This document shows positions 1 through 8,737 of a DNA stretch of 64,000 nt, in pieces (the stretch's first letter is position 1; every line of letters begins with the position of its first letter). The DNA comes from Methylobacterium sp. NMS14P (GTDB lineage Bacteria > Pseudomonadota > Alphaproteobacteria > Rhizobiales > Beijerinckiaceae). The stretch covers positions 6,183,001 through 6,247,000 of the forward strand of contig NZ_CP087106.1 in assembly GCF_028583545.1 (NCBI RefSeq), in the 5' to 3' direction. The translations under genes were made by a program, and so were the position numbers. The notes below the pieces were generated by a model. The model was not told where the DNA came from. It searched no databases and saw only the letters and a program-made list of their open reading frames with translations.

Positions 1-986
1 TGGTACTTGCCGTCGACCGTCTCGGCGAAGCGGCGCAGCAGGGCGTGGTTGGTGTCGCGGGCGAAGATCCCGTCCCACTCCGAGCCCCAGAGCACCTTGA
101 TGACGTTCCAGCCGGCGCCGCGGAACAGGCTCTCCAGCTCCTGGATGATCTGGCCGTTGCCGCGCACCGGCCCGTCGAGCCGCTGCAGGTTGCAGTTGAT
201 CACGAAGGTCAGGTTGTCGAGGTTCTCGCGCGCCGCCAGGGCGAGGCCGCCGATCGATTCGGGCTCGTCCATCTCGCCGTCGCCGAACACGCCCCAGACG
301 TGGCGGCCGCCGGTGTCGGCGAGGCCCCGGTCGCCGAGGTAGCGCATGAACCGCGCCTGGTAGACCGCGTGGATCGGGCCGATGCCCATGGAGCCGGTCG
401 GGACCTGCCAGAAATCCGGCATCAGCCAGGGATGCGGGTAGGAGCACAGCCCGTCGCCGGCGATCTCCTGGCGGTAGTGCTTCAGCTGCTCCTCGGAGAG
501 GCGGCCCTCGAGGAAGGCCCGCGCGTAGACGCCCGGCGCCGAGTGCGGCTGGAAATAGACGAGGTCGCCGTCCGCGCCGCCCTTGAAGAAGTGGTTGAAC
601 CCGACCTCGAACAGCTCCGCCGCCGAGGCGTAGCTCGCCACGTGGCCGCCGAGCTCGCCGTAGGCCATGTTGGCGCGCACCACCATGGCGAGCGCGTTCC
701 AGCGCATGATCGAGGTCAGGCGCTCCTCGATGTCGAGGTCGCCGGGGTAGCGCGGCTGCTTCTCCAGCGCGATCGTGTTCCGGTAAGGCGAGTAGGGCAG
801 GGCCTCGTCGAGGATGCCAATCTCCTTCGAGCGCCGCTCCAGGCGGTCGAGGATGAAGCGGGCCCGGGCCGCGCCCTCGGTGCGGAAGACCGATTCCAGC
901 GCGGCGAGCCAGTCCTGGGTCTCGGCCGGGTCGTGATCGACCTCGGCGGACCGCGCGATCGTGGCTTTCGGCGGTATGGCGTTCAT
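1..986 (-). CDS. aceE: Pyruvate dehydrogenase E1 component, homodimeric type (partial, N-terminal 328 residues)
   Basis: Reading the minus strand from an ATG at 986-984 gives an open frame that runs off the left edge. It encodes the thiamine-diphosphate E1 subunit that decarboxylates pyruvate and passes the acetyl group to E2 lipoyl domains. The translation contains the ThDP/Mg motif GDGEMDEPES followed by NCNLQRLDGPVRGNG, and ends in FAETVDGKY at the edge; this is typical of the single-chain AceE family rather than the alpha/beta E1 type. The C-terminal part lies outside the window. An Lrp-type regulator is divergent, with about 200 bp between the two starts. Identification is firm; the start could be slightly different. 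Confidence 0.93.
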   Translation of the reverse strand, partial: MNAIPPKATIARSAEVDHDPAETQDWLAALESVFRTEGAARARFILDRLERRSKEIGILDEALPYSPYRNTIALEKQPRYPGDLDIEERLTSIMRWNALAMVVRANMAYGELGGHVASYASAAELFEVGFNHFFKGGADGDLVYFQPHSAPGVYARAFLEGRLSEEQLKHYRQEIAGDGLCSYPHPWLMPDFWQVPTGSMGIGPIHAVYQARFMRYLGDRGLADTGGRHVWGVFGDGEMDEPESIGGLALAARENLDNLTFVINCNLQRLDGPVRGNGQIIQELESLFRGAGWNVIKVLWGSEWDGIFARDTNHALLRRFAETVDGKY

Positions 987-1043
987 CGGCGCGGCCTCCC
1001 TGGCTGGCGCGATCATACGGGGATCGCTGCGGCGGGACATGCC

Positions 1044-1083
1044 GAATATTTGCTGCAATGCCCCAGCAGGCGGATTGATATTC
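1044..1083. promoter_or_regulatory. Imperfect AT-rich inverted repeat between aceE and the Lrp gene
   Basis: The sequence GAATATTTGCTG is answered about 10 bases later by CAGCA and then GATATTC, giving an imperfect dyad in the otherwise GC-rich aceE/Lrp intergenic region. AT-rich dyads with TTTGCTG-like arms resemble Lrp-family binding sites. Its place between the divergent starts suggests an operator for the neighbouring regulator. The role is inferred from position and composition only. Confidence 0.35.
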
Positions 1084-1183
1084 CGCGACGCCGACGATAG
1101 GCGGCAAATCATGCCGGGTCGTGGCGGTGGCTGTCGGATCTCGCGAGGCTGCGCGAAGCGGCTCGAGACCGGAGACAGAACCC

Positions 1184-1672
1184 ATGCCCGCACGTCCGGC
1201 CACCCTCGACGCCGCGAGCCTGCGCATCCTCGAATGCCTGCAGCAGGACAGCGAGATCAGCATCGCGGACCTCGCCGAGCGGGTGGGCCTGTCGACGTCG
1301 CCGTGCTGGCGGCGCGTCAACGACCTGAAGGAGGCGGGGGTGATCCGCGGCTGCGTGGCGGTGGTCGACCCGCTGAGTCTCGGGCTCGCGGTCAACGTGT
1401 TCGTCCACGTGTCGCTGGAGAAGCAGACCCAGGCCGCGCTCCGGGCGTTCGACGAGGCGGTGCGCGGCCGCCCGGAGGTGATGGAGTGCTACCTGATGAG
1501 CGGCGAGGCCGACTACATGCTCCGGGTCGTGGTCGAGGATCTGGGCCAGTACCAGAAGCTCGTCCTCGATCACCTCACACGCATCCCCGGCGTGGCCAAC
1601 ATCCGCTCGAGCTTCGCCCTGGGGCAGGTGAAGTACACCACCGCCCTGCCGCTGGGGCATCTGACCCGCTGA
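1184..1672 (+). CDS. Lrp/AsnC family transcriptional regulator
   Basis: The 162-residue product has an N-terminal AsnC-type winged helix (LDAASLRILECLQQDSEISIAD onward, including CWRRVNDLKEAGVIRG) and a C-terminal ligand-binding RAM domain (SLGLAVNVFVHVSLE to VKYTTALPL). This is the usual length for the family. The ATG at 1184 is chosen because GGAGA lies 8 bases upstream; an in-frame ATG at 1121 would add a tail unlike the family. It is divergent from aceE, so control of pyruvate dehydrogenase or of itself is plausible but inferred. The effector, probably an amino acid, cannot be told from sequence. Confidence 0.9.
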   Translation: MPARPATLDAASLRILECLQQDSEISIADLAERVGLSTSPCWRRVNDLKEAGVIRGCVAVVDPLSLGLAVNVFVHVSLEKQTQAALRAFDEAVRGRPEVMECYLMSGEADYMLRVVVEDLGQYQKLVLDHLTRIPGVANIRSSFALGQVKYTTALPLGHLTR

Positions 1673-1751
1673 GCCGGATCGGTACAGCGTGTCCGGATGC
1701 GGGCCCGATCGGCCAAGACGGTTTCCGCTTGAAGCCCTCGGGCGGTGTCCT

Positions 1752-1844
1752 CACCGTCATCACGAGCACAGCGAGGTGACCCGGGACCGCGCGATCTCGG
1801 TCGTCGCGCCGACTGGATGGCTTCGCTCCGCTCGCAAGGACGGT
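1752..1844. repeat. REP-like palindromic repeat with two inverted arms
   Basis: The left arm (1752-1784) begins CACCGTCATCACGAGCACAG. The reverse complement of the right arm (1811-1844) begins CACCGTCCTTGCGAGCGGAG. The arms align without gaps over about 33 bases with scattered mismatches. The arm core (CGTCAT..CGAGC..AGCGA) resembles an interspersed palindromic repeat common in alphaproteobacterial genomes. It sits between the Lrp gene and the tRNA-Ala pair and codes for nothing evident. Confidence 0.6.
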
Positions 1845-1903
1845 GCTGTGGGGACTTGCCTCAAAGTGCGGAAGGCCGGGATGGCCGCGTCGCGCGAGAG
1901 GAA

Positions 1904-1979
1904 TGGTGGAGCCTAACGGGATCGAACCGATGACCTCTTCCATGCCATGGAAGCGCTCTCCCAGCTGAGCTAAGGCCCC
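1904..1979 (-). tRNA. tRNA-Ala (anticodon GGC), copy 1
   Basis: The reverse complement starts GGGGCCTTAGCTCAGCTGGG and ends with an encoded CCA, giving a 76-nt cloverleaf. The 7-bp acceptor pairs GGGGCCT with AGGCTCC (one G-U), and the anticodon loop is ATGGCAT, giving GGC. It is the second gene of a tandem pair in its direction of transcription. The mature sequence is identical to the copy at 2035-2110. Confidence 0.96.
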
Positions 1980-2034
1980 ATATTTTTAACAGCGGTTCGC
2001 GTCCCGGGGCGGGCCGCGTCGCGCGAGGGTGGGA

Positions 2035-2110
2035 TGGTGGAGCCTAACGGGATCGAACCGATGACCTCTTCCATGCCATGGAAGCGCTCTCCCAGCTGAG
2101 CTAAGGCCCC
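2035..2110 (-). tRNA. tRNA-Ala (anticodon GGC), copy 2
   Basis: Same 76-nt tRNA as the copy at 1904-1979, with anticodon loop ATGGCAT, encoded CCA, and T-loop TTCGATC. About 20 bases beyond the 3' end (GGCCGCGTCGCGCGAG) are also shared with the other copy. The repeated unit of about 131 bp therefore includes flanking sequence and reflects a tandem duplication. Confidence 0.96.
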
Positions 2111-2275
2111 ACTTTTTCACCCACCGCGGTTTGGGTACCGCGGGGTCTCGCCGCTCCGGGTCGCGGCCGGCGAGGCCGGTTCTATAGGCGGCTCGGATCG
2201 CGGACTCAACCCCCTTTTTACGCTCCCGCCGGGGGTTTTTTGCAGGGGGTTCCGGTCGGGGAGGCGGAGGCCGCC

Positions 2276-2662
2276 TCAGCCCTCCTCGTCGTTCTCGATA
2301 TCGCCGTCGATCAGGTCGGAGACGTCGTCGTCGCCGGAATCCTCTTCCTCCAGGAAGGTGTCGTCGTCGGAGGAATCCCCGTCCTCGACCGTCTCGTCCT
2401 CGGGCGTCGGATCCGCGTCGTCCTCGGCGGCTTCGACCTCGTCGAGGGAGACCATTTCCGGCCCCTTCTCGTCCGTCTCGTCCTCATCGTCGGTGTTGGC
2501 CGGGGCCCGCGACAGCGTTGGGGGCGCCGCACGGCTGGAGGTGGCCACCGCCTGATAGGTCGCGCCGCATTTCGGGCAGACGGCGGGATCGCGGGCGAGG
2601 TCGTAGAACTTCGCGCCGCAGCTCATGCACTGGCGCTTCAAGCCAAGTTCCGGTCGGGCCAC
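2276..2662 (-). CDS. TIGR02300/FYDLN-acid family protein
   Basis: This 128-residue protein has two zinc-knuckle-like pairs, C12-x2-C15 and C29-x2-C32, around the motif FYDL (residues 19-22). The C-terminal half is almost entirely Asp, Glu and Ser. That layout defines the FYDLN-acid family of alphaproteobacteria, whose function is unknown. The fourth family residue Asn is replaced here (FYDLARD). It stands alone between tRNA-Ala and aroA, divergent from aroA. Confidence 0.88.
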   Translation of the reverse strand: MARPELGLKRQCMSCGAKFYDLARDPAVCPKCGATYQAVATSSRAAPPTLSRAPANTDDEDETDEKGPEMVSLDEVEAAEDDADPTPEDETVEDGDSSDDDTFLEEEDSGDDDVSDLIDGDIENDEEG

Positions 2663-2834
2663 GGGCGGACACCTCGTCGTCAGTACTGTCTCGGGGGAGG
2701 CGCCCCGTTAGTCGCGGTGATGGCCCCTGTCAATCGAGCCCGCGCAGGGCGTTCCGGGCGGCGCGCACCGGTGGCCGGCGTCCGGGGATCGGCGCGGGCA
2801 ACGGATGGATGACGGCGGGCGGTGCTCGTGTTAA

Positions 2835-4280
<1,446 letters not shown>

Positions 4281-4285
4281 CCGCC

Positions 4286-4924
4286 ATGCCGCTCGTCATC
4301 GCGATCGACGGACCGGCCGCGTCCGGCAAGGGCACCCTCGCCAAGCGTCTGGCCGACCATTACGGCCTGCCGCATCTCGATACCGGGCTCCTCTACCGGG
4401 CCGTGGCTCTGGCGCTGATCGATGCCGGCCTGTCGCTGGACGATGGCGCGGCCGCGGCGCGGGCGGCCCAGGCCCTCGACGCCGACCGGCTCGACGATCC
4501 GCGCCTGCGCGAGCGAGCCATGGGCGAGGCAGCCTCCCGCGTGTCGTCGGTGCCCGAGGTCCGCGCCGGCCTGCTCGCGTGGCAGCGCCGCTTCGCCGCC
4601 GACCCGCAGGGGGCGGTGCTCGACGGGCGCGACATCGGCACGGTGGTCTGCCCCGAGGCCTCGGTGAAGCTGTTCATCACCGCCTCGTCCGAGGAGCGCG
4701 CCCGCCGTCGCCACCGGGAGCTGGCCGGCCGCGGCGACGCGGCGACCTTCGCGGCGATCCTGGCCGACATCGAGGCCCGCGACGCCCGGGACGCCTCGCG
4801 CAGCGCCGCGCCCCTGCGCATGGCCGACGACGCGGTCCGCCTCGACACCACCGAACTCGACGCGGACGCGGCCTTCGACGAGGCCCGGGGCATCGTGGAG
4901 CGGACCCGCGGCGACGCGGCCTGA
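4286..4924 (+). CDS. cmk: (d)CMP kinase
   Basis: Phosphorylates CMP and dCMP. The 212-residue product begins with the P-loop DGPAASGKGTLAKRL, followed by HLDTGLLYRAVA, DGRDIGTVVCP and the lid region RARRRHRELA. The ATG at 4286 has GAGG about 10 bases upstream; a GTG at 4277 overlapping the aroA stop lacks ribosome-binding spacing. The aroA-cmk order is common in alphaproteobacteria. Confidence 0.93.
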   Translation: MPLVIAIDGPAASGKGTLAKRLADHYGLPHLDTGLLYRAVALALIDAGLSLDDGAAAARAAQALDADRLDDPRLRERAMGEAASRVSSVPEVRAGLLAWQRRFAADPQGAVLDGRDIGTVVCPEASVKLFITASSEERARRRHRELAGRGDAATFAAILADIEARDARDASRSAAPLRMADDAVRLDTTELDADAAFDEARGIVERTRGDAA

Positions 4925-5016
4925 GGGTTGTCCACCTCCCTCGTGTTGACCCCCCGGGCCCGCTCACCTATTGCGGACGCGCCGTCCCCGACGGGCCGCC
5001 GCGCGGCCCGGGACGC

Positions 5017-5092
5017 GAGCGCGTAGCTCAGCTGGTAGAGCAACGGACTTTTAATCTGTAGGTCCTGGGTTCGAGTCCCAGCGCGCTCACCA
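5017..5092 (+). tRNA. tRNA-Lys (anticodon TTT)
   Basis: 76-nt cloverleaf with acceptor GAGCGCG paired to CGCGCTC, encoded CCA, anticodon loop CTTTTAA (anticodon TTT) and T-arm CTGGG/CCCAG. A diverged copy of its 3' half lies about 1 kb downstream at 6087-6126. Confidence 0.96.
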
Positions 5093-5351
5093 TCCTCCCG
5101 GAAGAATCAGACTTTTCGAGCAGCCTGACAATTCGGTGCTTTCCCGCGGGGAGCCCGGGTCGCACAGGGGTGGCACTCTGCGGTCCGAGCCGGCCCGAGC
5201 CCGTGACAGCCCCGGACCGCCATCGGTGGCGGCCCCCTGACCGAGCCCGAGCATCCCGCTCGCGGGCCGCGTCGCGTATCGGCGCGGTTCCCGCGCTGGT
5301 GAGATCAGGCGCTCCCCCGTCCCGTGAGCCGATCGGGGCGGGCTGAGCGGA

Positions 5352-5651
5352 TCACCTGCCGAGCGACGGACCACCTGACGTGCCGCCGGTTCCAGGAGGG
5401 CCGCCGGTCGGCGTGCCGCCGATGTTCACGCCCGGCGTCGTGCCGGGCACGGGTGTGTTGCTGGGGTTGGCCTCATTGCCGCGAGTGATCGGGCTCGGGC
5501 CAAGATCTCGGGCGCCAGGGGTTGCCCCACCCGTGCTGGACGGCGGTGTCACGCCGGTGTTGCCGGCACCTCCCGTGACCACCTGGGCTGCGGCGGGGCC
5601 GGCCAGGACGAGACTGAGGGTGCCGGCGAGCGCCATCGTGGTGCGGGTCAT
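5352..5651 (-). CDS. Small exported Gly/Pro/Thr-rich protein
   Basis: The 99-residue product starts with a clear Sec signal peptide (MTRTTMALAGTLSLVLAGPAAAQ) and then becomes low complexity: Gly, Pro, Thr and Ser with the pattern GGTPTGGPPGTGG. It has no catalytic motif. Such short exported proteins are frequent in Methylobacterium and have no assigned role. It lies between tRNA-Lys and a diverged tRNA-Lys fragment. Nothing else was recognised in 5093-5351 or 5652-6086. Confidence 0.6.
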   Translation of the reverse strand: MTRTTMALAGTLSLVLAGPAAAQVVTGGAGNTGVTPPSSTGGATPGARDLGPSPITRGNEANPSNTPVPGTTPGVNIGGTPTGGPPGTGGTSGGPSLGR

Positions 5652-6086
5652 GCGGTTGTCCGTGCTGCTGCAGCACTGGAACGGTCGAGGTGCGGCGAAG
5701 TTCGACTGCGCAGCCGCGAAGGCGTGACGGTGAGGCGGAGCACGGCATCACCACGGTGCCGCCAACGTCTGCGGGCGTTCGGCGCATGCCGTGGTCGAAG
5801 TCGGCCCCGGCCCTGTGCAGGACAGCATCGTGCAGGCCGCCCTGGTGCACGCAGCGCGGCTTTTTGCCGAGGCCGGCGTGCAGGCCTGCCGTGTAGCGGT
5901 TGAAGCCTATGCCATCGCTGTGACGAGCGTCAGGACGGTAGATAAGTCAGCCAGGGTCCCGTCGAGAGCGACGGCGGCGCGGATGAAGGCGTGCATCGGC
6001 GCAGCTCCCAGCGCGTCCGCTTCGGTGCGGTAGTCCAGAGATGCCTGGTGCGCAGGGGTGCTGCAGTGTCGCGGCGCGCGCATGGG

Positions 6087-6126
6087 TAATCTACACGCCC
6101 TGGGTTCGCGTCTCCGCGCGCTCACC
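6087..6126 (+). repeat. Degenerate copy of the tRNA-Lys 3' half
   Basis: This segment aligns without gaps to bases 5052-5091 of tRNA-Lys(TTT): both run TAATCT....CCTGGGTTCG...CGCGCTCACC, with 33 of 40 positions identical by direct count. The 5' half of the tRNA is not present upstream. A 3'-only copy is what site-specific integration at a tRNA leaves behind; decay of a duplicated tRNA is the alternative. Confidence 0.6.
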
Positions 6127-6186
6127 CCATCCGCGAGCGTCCCTCCCGATACCCGGCGCGGTTGCCGTTCCGCCCACACGAATATC

Positions 6187-6211
6187 GGAACCCCTGGTTG
6201 CGCTTTGGGTT
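6187..6211 (+). promoter_or_regulatory. Possible EcfG-type promoter (near-consensus)
   Basis: GGAAC at 6187-6191 is followed after 16 bases by GGTT, one mismatch from the general-stress consensus GGAAC-N16/17-CGTT. It ends 33 bases before the start of the Gly/Tyr-rich gene. A single such match could occur by chance. Confidence 0.3.
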
Positions 6212-6243
6212 GGGCTCCCAACGCAACTGCGAAGGAGTCACCG

Positions 6244-6531
6244 ATGCGCAAGCTCGCTCTCATCTCCGCCGTCACCCTGTCCCTCGGCGCGCTCGGCGCC
6301 ACCGGCGCCCAGGCGCAGGGCTATGGCTACGGTTACGGCGGCCACCACGGCTACGGCTACGGCCGCGGCTACGATCGCGGCTACGGCCCGCGGCGCGATT
6401 TCGGCTCCCGGCGTCACCGCGGTTTGTCGACCGGGGCCGCGGTCGGCCTCGGCATCGCGGGCGCGGCCGCCGGTGCCGCCGCGGCGGGCGCCTTCGATCG
6501 GGGCCCGGGCTATTACGGCCGCGGCTACTGA
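6244..6531 (+). CDS. Small exported Gly/Tyr-rich protein
   Basis: 95 residues: signal peptide (MRKLALISAVTLSLGALGATGAQAQ), then GYGYGYGG-type repeats with His and Arg, then an Ala/Gly hydrophobic stretch (GAAVGLGIAGAAAGAAAAGA) that could span a membrane, and a Tyr/Gly tail. The ATG at 6244 has a strong site, GAAGGAG, 8 bases upstream. The family is not recognised beyond a general resemblance to envelope glycine-rich proteins. A strong hairpin follows the stop. Confidence 0.75.
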   Translation: MRKLALISAVTLSLGALGATGAQAQGYGYGYGGHHGYGYGRGYDRGYGPRRDFGSRRHRGLSTGAAVGLGIAGAAAGAAAAGAFDRGPGYYGRGY

Positions 6532-6554
6532 GCCGTCGCACGTCCTGACGGACC

Positions 6555-6583
6555 AGAGCCCCGCCGCATCGCGGCGGGGCTCT
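6555..6583. terminator. Bidirectional terminator hairpin
   Basis: A perfect 13-bp stem (AGAGCCCCGCCGC with its complement) and a 3-base loop lie between the convergent genes ending at 6531 and 6610. There is no clear T-run, but stem strength and position support termination in both directions. Confidence 0.7.
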
Positions 6584-6609
6584 CGCTATTCGAGGCGCCC
6601 GCCAGGGGC

Positions 6610-7755
6610 TCAGCGCAGCCAGCGACGGATCCGCTCGCGGAGCGTCGGGCTGACGGCCCGGCGCGCCCGCGCCGCCGCGAAGCGATCGATGCGGATCCGG
6701 TCGTTCGGAACCTGTCGCAGGAACCGCTCGGCGATCTCGAAGATCACGATGTCGGGCCGGACGTCCTCGACGTAGGCCCAGTCGATATTCGCCGACCAGA
6801 TCGCGTGAACCTCCCCGAAGGTCTCGGCCAGCATCGCGGTGAGGCGGGCACCCGGGCTGTAGATGTAGGAATCGCCGAACAGCACCACCCGCCGCGGGTC
6901 CGGCGCTTCCTTGTTCCCCAGGACGACGCGGGATCCGACGAACAGTCCGCGCGCACGCACGGCCCGTCCCGATTCCCGCACCGCCACCAGCGCGTTCGCG
7001 TCGGTCCGCACCGCGCGCCGCGGGAAGTCGTAGGCGACGTAGGCCTCGTCGACCGGGGGGACGAGCTTCTCGCCGAGATCGAAGGTGAAGCGCTCGGTCA
7101 CGCTGGTTCCGGCGAAGACGTGCGCGGCGGCCGGCGCGTCCAGGGCCTCGCAGAGCGCGCGGTACGCCGTCAGGTAGCCCCGGTAGGTCCAGTGCGTGTC
7201 CGTCCGCAGGTAGACGGGCTCCTCGACCCGCGCCGCCAGGAGCGGCGTCTGCAGGTCGACCATCGGGGCCCCGCTGTTCCCGGCGACCAGCCGGGCGAGC
7301 CGGATCCCCGGCGGATCGTCGAGTCCCGGGAAGGGGCGACCGAGCAGGTCCGGATAGATCGCCAGCTTGTCGGGGACGACGGTGTGCACGTGCCGGATCC
7401 CGAGGCCGTCGAGGCGGCGCGCCCGCCGTCCGATGAGCCGCGTCCAGCGCTTCAGGATCCGCCGCGAGGTCGCGGTCTCGCCGTAGAAGGCTTCGACCTC
7501 GCGGGCGCGTCCGACCCAGTACAGCCAGCCATCGTGTCCCACGGCCACGCCGTTGCCGCTCGTCTTCACAGGTTCCGGCCTCCCGCCGCCCGCGACCCCG
7601 TCGAGGACGCTGGGCTCCCGCCTCGACGGATCTGCGCGGGATTGCAACCCCTGCGCCGCGGGGAGGCGCGGCCCCGTGCCGGCAGGTCGAGGCGTGCAAT
7701 GCGTGAGCGCCTTCGCGGGCGCTCCGCGGCGCGCGGCCCTTTTTCGCGCGGGCAC
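6610..7755 (-). CDS. AlgX/AlgJ-like SGNH-fold acetyltransferase-type protein
   Basis: The core has the features of the AlgX/AlgJ group: DGWLYWVG near the start, a DTHWTYRGY motif (Asp-Thr-His-Trp) in the middle and FGDSYIYSPG in the C-terminal half. In that family these supply the Ser-His-Asp type active site for O-acetylation of exported polysaccharides. No alginate genes are nearby, so the polysaccharide is unknown. The frame opens at 7755, but the first ~60 residues are Arg/Pro-rich and unlike the family; a GTG at 7569 (VKTSGNGVAVGHDGW) may be the real start. If so, no signal peptide is visible. Confidence 0.72.
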   Translation of the reverse strand: MPARKRAARRGAPAKALTHCTPRPAGTGPRLPAAQGLQSRADPSRREPSVLDGVAGGGRPEPVKTSGNGVAVGHDGWLYWVGRAREVEAFYGETATSRRILKRWTRLIGRRARRLDGLGIRHVHTVVPDKLAIYPDLLGRPFPGLDDPPGIRLARLVAGNSGAPMVDLQTPLLAARVEEPVYLRTDTHWTYRGYLTAYRALCEALDAPAAAHVFAGTSVTERFTFDLGEKLVPPVDEAYVAYDFPRRAVRTDANALVAVRESGRAVRARGLFVGSRVVLGNKEAPDPRRVVLFGDSYIYSPGARLTAMLAETFGEVHAIWSANIDWAYVEDVRPDIVIFEIAERFLRQVPNDRIRIDRFAAARARRAVSPTLRERIRRWLR

Positions 7756-7841
7756 CGGCCGCGCGGTGAACTTTATGGCCGCGCCGCGGGTACTTCCGTC
7801 AGGCGCACCCTCCGCGCGGCGTTGCGAAAAAGGGCCGGTTC

Positions 7842-8021
7842 ATGTCCGCGCTTGTCATGTCCATCGGCTGCGGCCTCGTTCTCGCGGGGTTCGCGGCCGA
7901 GAAGTTCGCCGAGCATCGCTGGCTCGCGGCGAGCCGTCCGGCGCCGCTCGACACCCTCGCGGTCCTGGCCCTCGCGCTGCCGGCCGTCGGGCTCACGTTG
8001 ATGGCGACGCTCGCGGTCTGA
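7842..8021 (+). CDS. Small membrane protein, 59 residues
   Basis: The ATG at 7842 opens a 59-residue frame with two hydrophobic stretches, ALVMSIGCGLVLAGFAA and LAVLALALPAVGLTLMATLAV, separated by a polar EKFAEHRW segment. This gives a likely two-pass membrane protein. The ribosome-binding site (AGGGCC) is weak. No family recognised. Confidence 0.5.
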   Translation: MSALVMSIGCGLVLAGFAAEKFAEHRWLAASRPAPLDTLAVLALALPAVGLTLMATLAV

Positions 8022-8039
8022 GCTCGGCGGCCCCCCGTC

Positions 8040-8330
8040 TCACACCGCGTCGCCGCAGAACAGGACGCCGACCGTCCGCTCCTTGCGCCAGACGAGCTGG
8101 ACCGCGTAGCGCATCTCGGCGCTCGCCAACACGAGGTCGAACACGTCCTCCAGCAGCACCGCCTGCGAACCGAGGAATTCCAGCATCGCGCCGCGATCGG
8201 AGATGTTCTTGACCTGGCAGGGATAGCGAGCGCCGTCCCGATGTTGGGCGAAGGCCAGCAGGGCGGTGGATTTCCGCTCGGTCGCCCGGCGTTCCACGAA
8301 GGCGGCAGGGGGGCTGGCGTTGCGGGACAC
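8040..8330 (-). CDS. PilZ-domain-like protein
   Basis: 96 residues. ERRATERKSTALLA near the N-terminus supplies the Arg-x3-Arg-type element, and VKNISDRGAMLEF supplies the D/N-x-S-x2-G element typical of PilZ domains, followed by the short beta-barrel (VQLVWRKERTVGVLF). Stand-alone PilZ proteins bind cyclic di-GMP or have lost that ability. Partner unknown. Confidence 0.7.
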   Translation of the reverse strand: MSRNASPPAAFVERRATERKSTALLAFAQHRDGARYPCQVKNISDRGAMLEFLGSQAVLLEDVFDLVLASAEMRYAVQLVWRKERTVGVLFCGDAV

Positions 8331-8472
8331 GGCCGAATTTCCTGCCCAGGTCGGCCGGTATGGCGCGATATCAGTAAAAAATGCGCCGGATTTGCTAACA
8401 TGTTATTGATGATCGGCTCCGGCGCCAGAGAACAGCAAGTCGCGTCCGGTCTATCGATCCACTCTCCGGTAT

Positions 8473-8586
8473 TCACCGCCGGTCTTCCCGCGGCGGTCCC
8501 TCGCCGGCCTTGATGAAGCGGCCGATCAGGAGACCGAGCGGGATCGACACCAGGAACCATGTGCGCAGGAATTTCAGGGCGGTCAT
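8473..8586 (-). CDS. Tiny membrane protein, 37 residues
   Basis: The minus-strand ATG at 8586 is preceded by a perfect GGAGG with 6-base spacing. The product reads MTALKFLRTWFLVSIPLGLL and continues IGRFIKAGEGPPREDRR: one transmembrane helix followed by a charged tail. The strong start site and composition make it credible despite its size. Function unknown. Confidence 0.6.
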   Translation of the reverse strand: MTALKFLRTWFLVSIPLGLLIGRFIKAGEGPPREDRR

Positions 8587-8737
8587 CGGATCCCTCCAGG
8601 GGGTGACGGGCGTCATATCCGCGGCGATCCGGGGCCGGCGTCGCCGATGCGATCCTGAAACCTATCTGGTCGATCGGGCGGCCTCTGCCAGTGCGTTCCC
8701 GGGAGAGGCCGTGCCGAGAGGACGTCCGGAGACGATC

